Assembly: GCA_014925825.1 (NCBI GenBank)
Contig: JACGCK010000008.1
Span: forward strand, 62,001-126,000
Source: Pholiota molesta
Lineage: Eukaryota > Basidiomycota > Agaricomycetes > Agaricales > Strophariaceae
Direction: 5' to 3'
Length of the DNA: 64,000 nucleotides
The position numbers and the translations under genes are program-made. Below, piece after piece: positions 56,731-64,000 of the stretch. How positions within the stretch are numbered: position 1 is the first letter of the stretch; every line of letters starts with the position of its first letter. The notes under the pieces were generated by a model. That model worked only from the letters and a program-made list of their open reading frames with translations, made no database searches and was not told where the DNA came from.

Positions 56731-58644
56731 TCACGCTCGCTTAGATAGCTGCGAAGGGCGCTTAGCGCCCTGCAATTCCAAATAGCGATCCAAGGCCTCT
56801 AGGTCCTTGCATTCGGCATGGGGTTCCCATGTGGTGTCGCCTGCGCTCCATCGAATTTCATATTCGATGTGTCCATCGGTGGTCCATCAATGGCCTAGTA
56901 TGTCATCCACAAACCATTCTTGATCGTCGGCTGCGCCGAAGTCGTATGGTTCTGGTTGAGCCCTGTTTGGGAACAGTGCATCATCGGATGGGTGATAGGG
57001 CCTGAGTAACGAGGCATGGAATGTAGGGTTAATCCTACGTTTTTGTAGCGCCGTAGGCAGTTGTAGTGTGTATGTTGACGACTTAGGGTACGCCATCAAT
57101 ACGCGGTAAGGTCCAATGTACTTCGGGCAGAGCTTGCGTGCTCTGCTCTTGGCGATGTTCAGATTCTTGGATGATAAGTACACCAAGTCGCCTGCCGCGA
57201 TGGTGAGTTCGTCACCTCGCCGTTTGTTGGAGTGGTGGGTTTGTAGCACGCGCGCTTCAATAATGGCGTCGTGTGCCTCGGCTAAGTGCTCGAGTGCAGA
57301 CTCTGCGAAGGATCTAATACCCTTCGCGGCGCCCTCGTTACTCCGAATTTCACGAATCATGGAGGGCATGTACCCTCCATTTAGTTCGAATGGGGCGTAT
57401 TTCGTGGTCTCTGATATGCTTGCATTGATTGCAAACTCTGTCATTGCCACCTTATCGACCCAGTTCTTCTGGTTTGCGTGGACCAGAGTGCGGAAAATTT
57501 GCCCAATATTTTTATTGGCGTGCTCTGTTTGTCCATCTGTCTGGGGATGGAACGACGTCGACATTAATAGGCGCGTGCCTAATATCTTGTGGAGTTCACG
57601 CCACCATCTCGAAGTAAACTTCGAGTCTCGATCGCTTACGATCGTACTGGGTAGTCCGTGTAGTCTCACAATTTCTCGCAGGTATATCCACGAGAGTTCG
57701 GATGCCGTGGTAGTTGTGTTCACTGGTATCAGGTGAACCATGCTTGTCATTCAGCATATGATTACCCAGAGGTAATTGAACCCTTTGGATTCAGGGAATG
57801 GACCAATAAAGTCCATTCCTATTGAATCCCATGGTTTGGTGGGTATCGGCAGGGTATGTAGTTTCCCTGCAGGTGGTCGTGTTGAGGTCTTTGACCTCTG
57901 ACATGATTCGCAAGTTCGGCAGAACTCGCGCACGTCCTTGGCGATATGTGGCCACCAATACCATCTCCTGACGTATTCTGCCGTTCGCTGGTTGCCGAAG
58001 TGGCCCACTATCTGGTGAGCCTGAGTAAGGACCTCAGTTATTAGGTCGCGATCGCGCGGAACACATGTTACACGATTTTTGTTATGGTTTGTGAACCATA
58101 TTATCCCATCCTTGATTTCAAAGGTGGGATGTTCCTCTGGCTGGTTCATGACCAATGAAAATAATTTGTCGTTGGCATATGCTGCCTTTATCTTCATGAT
58201 GAACTCGTCATCATTTGGCAGCTTGGGCGCGGGTGCATTGTTCCTGTTGAACAATGCCTCTCCAAGGCTCATGTCCTCGATATTCTCCTGAGCAGAGCTT
58301 GCGTGTGTCGCAGCATCACTATTGGGGTCGAGGTCATTGAGTTCCTCGGCATCCTTCATTTCTTGGGCTTCGCGTTCGCGATCCTCGCGCTTGTCATTCA
58401 GGCGCCTGCTCCGTCGGAGTTCTTTGGCTTTCATGGCCCTTAACTCGACTACGCGTTCCTTGATTTCTCGATTCCGTTCGATGGGGAGATCTTCTCCCTC
58501 TGGATCGATCCTCACGTCTGCGCGTACATACTCATGGGGCTCATGAACGTCGGCGCTAGTATCGTTCTCGTAGTATCGAGATAAGCAGTCCGCCGCCTTG
58601 TTGTATTCCCCTTTGATGTATGTGATGTCGAAGTCTGTTGACGA
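56731..58644 (-). pseudogene. Ty3/gypsy pol: RNase H end, integrase and chromodomain (two stops)
   Basis: Reading starts inside RNase H (TDFDITYIKGEYNKAADCLS), cut by the copia insertion. A charged linker is followed by the integrase His/Cys zinc domain (AHQIVGHFGN...FCRTCESCQ), the catalytic core with GMDFIGPF, VSDRDSKF and DGQTEHANKNIGQ (D, D, E), the GPY-like block YIGPYRVLMAYP, and a chromodomain (EWFVDDILGH, EYEIRWSAGDTTWEP) ending at TGA 56731. In-frame TGA codons interrupt the protein at 57751-57753 (after LWVIIC) and 56887-56889 (after ILGH), both where CGA would be expected. Chromodomain integrases target heterochromatin. The RT lies beyond the copia, outside the window. No frameshift is seen. 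Confidence 0.85.
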
Positions 58645-58847
58645 TGTGGGATGGTGGTGGTTGGAGGACAAGTAGTTGTATTACTTGTACGCCCTCGCGA
58701 GCGCTTATATACCCTACGGTGGCTACCTACTGAGTCAATTACTACATAAGTTAAATGATCGAGGTAATAACTAAATATAGTAATTTATATAAGCGTTCAC
58801 GGTTTAACCTTAAGCTCGAGAAGGCTGAGTACCAGCGCTTCCCAACA
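58645..58847 (-). repeat. 3' LTR of the copia element
   Basis: On the minus strand the copia stop is followed by AAGGGGGAG (polypurine tract) and TGTTGGGAAGCGCTGG; 203 bp later CATCCCACA ends the LTR exactly where the gypsy RNase H reading frame resumes (TCGTCAACAGACTTCGAC). TG...CA ends and the position support the call; the paired LTR is outside the window. Confidence 0.65.
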
Positions 58848-58854
58848 CTCCCCC

Positions 58855-61688
58855 TTACTCAGGCTTCTCCAGAAGTCCAACTTCGTACGTAAGATCTTGA
58901 TGGACGATCCGGGGTAGGCCTTTAGTGAAGAGATCCGCGAGGTTGTCCTCCGTCCGAATGTAGACCATATCTAGCGTACCGTTCTGTACGAGATCGCGTA
59001 GGAAATGCAATGAGATATCAATGTGCTTGGTCCTCGAGTAGAACTCTGGGTGATGCGCGATCGAAACGGCCGCTTGGTTGTCGGTGAATATGGTCGACGT
59101 CTTCGGTACGTATAGTTCGAGTTCCTGGAATAGCGAGCGGTACCAAAGTACCTGCTTAGCGCAGTGCGTGGCAGCCGTATATTCCGCTTCGGCTGTGGAC
59201 AGCGCTACCGTGTTCTGCTTCTTTGCGCTCCAGGCTACGGCGCCGCCAGCGAGAACGAAGACGTATCCGCTAATCGATTTGCGGTCGGCGTCCGAAGCCC
59301 AGTCCGCGTCGCAATAAACGTTCAAGTCCTCCGTGAATTCTTTGGCGCTTAATCCTCCATAAGTAAGCGCGTACTCTCGCGTCCCTTTAAGGTAGCGAAA
59401 GATTCGCTTGACTGCGGTCCAATGCACCGGTTTGGGATCCTTCGTATACTGGGCGAGTTTCTGCGTAGCGTATGCGATGTCTGGCCGTGTACCGTGCGCT
59501 AGGTACATCAGTGAACCAATGAGCGTAGCGTAGCTCGCCGACATTTCGTTCTCCCTGTCCTCGCCCGGAATTTCCATATCGAGCTTGACGTTCGGATCCA
59601 TAGGCGTCGAAACCGGGTTGCAGTCTTGTAAACCAAACCTATTGAGGAGTTGGTCGATGTAGGCGGTTTGGGATAGGGAAATGGTTCGCCTGTCGAAGTC
59701 TTGAGTGACTTTCATGCCTAGGAGGTTTGACGGGCGTCCTAGGGATTTGACTTCGTATTTACGACCCAATTCCTCCTCGAATAGTTTGTTCTGGGTGCTA
59801 GAGCTCGCAATCGATATGATATCGTCGACCCAGACCAGTATGATGTTGAACTCGCTGCCGTTGTAACGTTTGTAGCAGCAATAATCGCTCTTGAGTCTCG
59901 TAAAACCCAAAGCGCGCAGCGTCGCGTCGAAGTCCTTATTCCAAACGTTCCCTGCCTGCTTCAATCCGTATAGCGAACGTATAAGACGGCATACACGGCC
60001 ACTACCGTCTTCGAACCCAGGCGGCTGTATCATAAATATAATCTCTTGTAAATATCCGTTCAGATAGGCGCCCTTGACGTCTAGCTGAATCAAGTCCCAT
60101 CCAAATATAGCCGCCAGCGCAAGAAGCGCTCGTAAGGTCTCGAAGCGCATGACGGGCGCGAACGTTCCATCGTTGCTGTAGTCGACTCCGGGTTTCTGGG
60201 AAAATCCTTGAGCCACCAGGCGAGCCTTGAACTTCGCTACTCGCCCGTTCGCGTCCCGTTTCTTGACGAATACCCACTTGCATCCTATAGGCTTTCGATC
60301 CTTCGGTAAGTCGACGAGTTCCCATGTTCCCATCTGATGAAGTATTTCTAACTCTTCGTCGACAGCTTTCTTCCACTCGTCTTTCTCGTATCCGGACAAT
60401 GCCTCTTTGATGTTCGAAGGTACGTCTTCCTCCTTGACTGAAAGCATCGTAAATTCACCAAATAACGAGTATTCGCCGCTTATACCAAATTGGGATTGGT
60501 CGACTTGCTTAGCACGCGAAGATTCAGTTGGACGAGATGGATCTTGAGATGACGTGCTCGGGGAACTCAATCTGGATGAAGGGGTTCGTGATTGGGGGTT
60601 GTGCGCCTTCGAGTAGTCGATCCGTGTACGTTCGCGTAGTTGCCGTCCTTCCGTAATAATTTCCGTATTTTCTTCGGCCTTTACTTCCTTGGGAACTTCC
60701 GCGGGCACTTGAATATTCTCTGCTTGGGTTTGAGCGTTCGAACTCGTTCCTGGCTCCCCCTCGGATGGCAAACCCGGCAATACGGTCATAATCTCCATCC
60801 CTCGTGGCTCCTCGTTCTCGTTGAAGGCGAAATTGCGTGAGACTTTGACTGAGCGGCGCTTAGGGTTGTAATAGCGCACCGCTTTAGTCGCATCGTCGAA
60901 GCCTACAAACACCATCTTGTGTGACTTTGGGTGTAGCTTCGAACGATTCATCGACTCGTCGAGGATCCACACGTCGCACCCAAACTCCCTGAGGTGCGAC
61001 ACATTCGGTTTGCGTCCATTCCAAGCTTCGTACGGCGTGCGGCCCTTTAGCGCCCGTGTAGGCGCTCGGTTTCAAAGGTAATTTGCATGCGAAACCGCTT
61101 CGTCCCATAAGAAGTCTGGTAAATTCTTGGCAATTAGCATAGCGCGCGCTAATTCCAAGTGCGTACGGTTGAAGCGCTCGGCGACACCGTTCTGAGACTG
61201 CGAATAGGGTGCTGTCGCCTGTATTTCGATGCCGCGCTCAGCCGCCCAAGACTTCGTTGCCGCGTTGACTAATTCCTTGCCGTTATCGAAGCGCATCCAT
61301 TTCGGGAACCTTCCAAACTTCCGCTCGATCAACGCGCCGTGATCCTTAATCTTCTGCGTGGCCTCCGACTTGTCCTTCAAGAATTTGACCGCGCTATAGG
61401 GGACCGCATCGTCCGTGAAGGAAAGATAGTACCTGAAGCCGCCAATCGACTTCACACCCGCCGGTCCCCACACATCTCCCATAAACCCTTCTCCCGCGAT
61501 TTGCGATCGATGCTCGGCTTCTTTTGGGAATGGCCTATGAGCTTGTTTTGCCTGGATACAAGCTTCGCAGGTCGGTGACGGAATTGAAGTTTGATCGATC
61601 GACAATCCTTCGACGAGGTTCTCTCGATTAAGTTGCTGTAGTGATGTCATCGAGATGTGCCCGAACCTTCGATGCCATTGATCCCAGC
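58855..61688 (-). CDS. Ty1/copia polyprotein: integrase, RT and RNase H (one in-frame stop)
   Basis: Reads SWDQWHRRFGHISMTSLQQL (GAG-pre-integrase His/Cys), CEACIQAKQ, the integrase core GDVWGP, RFDNGKELV, QNGVAERFNRTHLE (D, D, E), the linker, RT (KWVFVKKRDANGRVAKFKAR, LDVKGAYLNGYL, RSLYGLKQAGNVW, ILVWVDDIISI with VDD), and RNase H (YCDADWASDAD, STAEAEYTAATHCAKQ, NLADLFTKG) to the stop at 58855. A single TGA at 61072-61074, between SHANYL and NRAPTRAL, breaks the frame; CGA is the likely ancestor. Otherwise some 945 codons are open. The N-terminal part continues at 63081 beyond the hAT-like insertion. Confidence 0.9.
61681..61688. repeat. Target-site duplication, left copy, of the hAT-like element
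   Basis: ATCCCAGC, repeated at 63081-63088. Both fall in the codons of the copia LSWD motif. Confidence 0.85.
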
Positions 61689-63080
61689 TAAGGCTGGACA
61701 CGAGTCTACTCGCGGGTGACCCGGATCCGAACTCGCGAGTATTTCAGAGCTCGAATCTCATACTTGGATCCGTGCGAGTTTGTTCCCACGGGTGACCCGG
61801 ATCCGCGAGTCAAAACTCACAAGTACCCACGAGTTTGCGAGTACTCGGCACACGGCAAGCATGAGGGGCCGCGGCGACAGGAAACCAGCGGCGAGAGGTC
61901 CGCGATGAGAGGAGAGCACCCTTGGATGGCCGCCATTGCTGCAGATCAAGACCGCGTGTGCATGCCAACTGCTTGCACATGCGCTCTTGCACCCTCGGAT
62001 GGCCGCTGAACCCGTACCCGCCTGGCGGGGTTTGCGGGTATGGCAACAACCTGGCACGATGCGTCTCCACGCCGCACAGCACTGCATATGCAGCGCTGAT
62101 TGCACGCGTAGACGGTGAGTGCAAGGGTGATTGCCTGCTCCTTCTCCACCATTGTCTTGCGCAGGCGCTGCATGACGAGTACGTACGCGGCTGCGCGGGC
62201 TGCTCGACAATGCCATACGCCGCCGCCATCCGCGCGAGCCTCTGCATGATGTCCTCGACCGGGGCGACGACGGGCTCGAACTGTGGCCCAATGCCAACGA
62301 GCGACTTCCGGAGGGAGCGGGTGTTGCCGTCGCAACGTGTGCATTTGGAGCTGGACGGCGCAAAGGCGAGGGGTGCGCACGCAGCGGCTTGGTTCGAGCA
62401 GTCGCCTCGTCGTGGTGACGTGGCAGTGCGCACCGACCAGCTGCGCAGCGGGGGCGGGAATCCCACGGTGGCTGCGCCTGCTCGTCGCCGTGCAACAAAG
62501 CTGTGGGGAGGGGATGGGTGTCAGTGGTGAGCGAGCATGAAGGGCGTAGAGGGGCGTACCTGGTGGGTCTCCCGCTCCCGGGTCTCCCGCTCCACTTCCT
62601 ACACCCCTTCGTCCATCGTCGTGGCACATGAGCGAGCGGAGGAAAGACTGGCCCACATCCCTCGTTGGAGGGGAGGGGCGCGCGGCGGCGGCGGTGGGTG
62701 GGCGGCGATGAGGATGATGGAAGTAAGAGAATAGAACATTGAAATCAACCGAATATCGATTGATGGCAAATTCAAGCGGAGTTTAAAGCTCACCTGAATC
62801 TTTCGACTTCGTTGAGCGCGACTTTGGATGTCAAATACTTCGTAGATTGAGCCACAATTAGATAAGATTCAGAAATATAATTATGAGTGCCATAGAGTAT
62901 AAAATATATCAATACCCACAAGTACTTGCACGAGTATTAGCTATCCCGAAAATCCAAACTCGGATCCGGTCATACCCGTGGGAACGAGTGATCCGGATCC
63001 GCGGGTCAGTATACTCGCAAGTATTCCCACGAGTTGACTCACAGGTACCTGCGAGTAGACACTACTCGTGTCCAGCCTTA
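61689..63080. mobile_element. hAT-like non-autonomous element inserted in copia
   Basis: 1,392 bp bounded by the 8-bp duplication ATCCCAGC. Both ends read TAAGGCTGGACACGAGT inwards, matching the hAT terminal pattern YARNG. Subterminal regions of about 150 bp on each side are packed with short repeats of ACCCGGATCCG, ACTCGCGAGT and CCCACGAGT in both orientations, which are typical transposase-binding arrays. The interior (61860-62880) has overlapping open frames without recognisable protein content and a copy of the ACATCCCTCGTTGGAGGGG module. No transposase is present. Removing the element and one duplication restores the copia frame (KLSWD to QWHRRFGH). Confidence 0.85.
62655..62790. repeat. 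Second copy of the CCCTCGTTGGAGGGG module
   Basis: ACATCCCTCGTTGGAGGGGA is followed by a GC-rich spacer, a degenerate AATCAACC...TTGATGG hairpin, and TTCAAGCGGAGTTTAAA, the same order as at 51789-51970 in the fold-back element. Confidence 0.65.
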
Positions 63081-63881
63081 ATCCCAGCTGAGCTTCTGCG
63101 GGGAAACAAGGTTAGACTTCTCGGTCTCCTGTAGCTGCGCGCGTGCCAATAATAGATATAGACGGTTCGTCTTGATGCCCTTCCCAATCAACCTATTTTT
63201 GGCATCCCAGAGCATACATCCTCCATTGACGAACTTAACGTGCCCGCCGGCGTCATCAATCCGGCTCATCGACAATAAACAATTGGGCGCTTCTGGCACA
63301 TGCAAGACGTCGCGCAGCTGATGACGTAAGGTCTTCCCATCCACGGCGAAATTAACTATAATCGTTCCTCGCCCCTTCGCAACCGCTGGACTCCCTAGAC
63401 CCTGCACCGTCGAGTTTTGAAGTGACGTATACTCGACGAATGCTTCACGTGCCGTACAAATGTGTGATGTCGTTCCGGAGTCTAGGAGCCAGTCGTACTT
63501 CGAGAATTCGCGGGAATTTTCGATGGGCGCTACCGCCATGTATGACGCGTCGTTAAGGTTTGATGTGATCGAATCTTGAGCCTGATTAGCGCGTCCTGCC
63601 CGATTTGGCCCTTTACGACCCTTTGGTCCCTGGCCCTCGCGTCCTCCCCCTTTCGCCCAGCAGTCCTTCGAAATGTGACCCTTCTTGTGGCAGTTGTAAC
63701 ACTCCTTCTCGGCGCTCTCCGATTTACGACCATTTTTGTTGCTCCCTCGGGCTTGAAGTGACGTAGCGGCGCTTTGGTCACCGGATCTGGTCTTCCGGCG
63801 CCTATCTTCCTCCAAGAGGATAGCGATGAGCTCATGTGACGATAATTCGGGCTTACTGTACCATTTCGACCACATGTTCAT
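63081..63881 (-). CDS. Ty1/copia gag end and protease (5' truncated)
   Basis: The N-terminal side of the copia polyprotein: SHELIAILLEEDRRRKTRSG (end of the gag domain), the CCHC knuckle CYNCHKKGHISKDC, a basic Gly-rich linker, and the aspartic protease with WLLDSGTTSHIC and KGRGTIIVNFAVDG, then LYLLLARAQLQETEK leading to KLSWD at the hAT-like insertion. Upstream of 63881 most of the gag domain is missing: the frame closes within a few codons and the DNA enters an inverted repeat. The truncation means this copy cannot make normal gag. Confidence 0.85.
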
Positions 63882-64000
63882 TAATTCAGAAAAATTTGCT
63901 CACTGAGGAAGCTCATAAATTTTGTTTTGATTTAAGGCGATTTTTAAAGCCCTCGGTTTTTTTTGGCCGTTACGCGTTACTGAACATGTGGTCGAAATGG
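63861..64000. repeat. 20-bp perfect inverted repeat at the window end
   Basis: CCATTTCGACCACATGTTCA at 63861-63880 recurs as its exact reverse complement at 63981-64000, separated by 100 bp of AT-rich sequence that is not recognisable copia. The first arm is copia gag coding sequence (NMWSKW). The second arm reaches the window edge, so the inverted copy may be longer. Confidence 0.85.

Noticed and set aside
61758..62656. Overlapping open frames of up to 289 codons inside the hAT-like element
   Set aside because: Several overlapping frames on both strands in GC-rich sequence; no hAT transposase blocks such as the dimerisation region were recognisable.
1..64000. tRNA or rRNA genes
   Set aside because: Several GGTTCGA-like strings were checked (for example near 9508 and 27922), but none sits in a cloverleaf with proper arms; no rRNA sequence was recognised.

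Overview
The window is nuclear DNA from a basidiomycete fungus, most likely an Agaricomycete. The evidence is short phase-variable GT-AG introns of about 50-70 bp in nearly every gene, a class I hydrophobin, a BTB protein and a Clp1-like protein of the kinds expanded in Agaricomycetes, a fungal monocarboxylate-type MFS permease, and a dense nest of fungal retroelements. The species cannot be named from the sequence.

The left part, about 1-38160, is gene territory. In order it holds a hypothetical protein, an MFS permease, RPB9 of RNA polymerase II, a class I hydrophobin, ribosomal protein eL27, a hypothetical protein, a truncated MFS relic, a BTB protein, two diverged copies of a small membrane protein flanking a multi-TM protein that runs into a C2 domain, a Clp1-like protein, a cytochrome P450, a nucleotidyltransferase-like protein, a cyclophilin-40, an OCRL/INPP5B-type inositol polyphosphate 5-phosphatase (IPPc-ASH-RhoGAP) and the tRNA-dihydrouridine synthase DUS1. 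Several conserved genes can be read only if single bases are restored. The missing bases are often in short homopolymers, so the consensus probably has indel errors, although real decay cannot be excluded gene by gene.

The right part, about 38299-64000, is almost entirely mobile DNA. A 5.27-kb tyrosine-recombinase retrotransposon (gag, RT/RNase H, YR) sits 138 bp upstream of DUS1 and carries the full split direct repeat layout A1-ORFs-B1-A2-B2, the Ngaro/PAT arrangement. Next comes an intact 907-aa gene of a repeat-like Agaricomycete family and an AT-rich stretch with a minisatellite. After that is a nest. A chromodomain Ty3/gypsy element on the minus strand, with a large extra ORF between integrase and the 3' LTR, was hit by a 4.6-kb fold-back element (8-bp target duplication GCCAATCC) and, in its RNase H region, by a Ty1/copia element. 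The copia was hit in turn by a 1.39-kb hAT-like non-autonomous element (8-bp duplication ATCCCAGC, TIR beginning TAAGGCTGG). The gypsy element is crowded with perfect mini-hairpins, which is the least expected signal in the window. The window ends in a 20-bp perfect inverted repeat that cuts the copia gag, hinting at a palindromic rearrangement beyond the edge.

All exon assignments were made by eye from splice signals and family resemblance. No alignment or database search was run.
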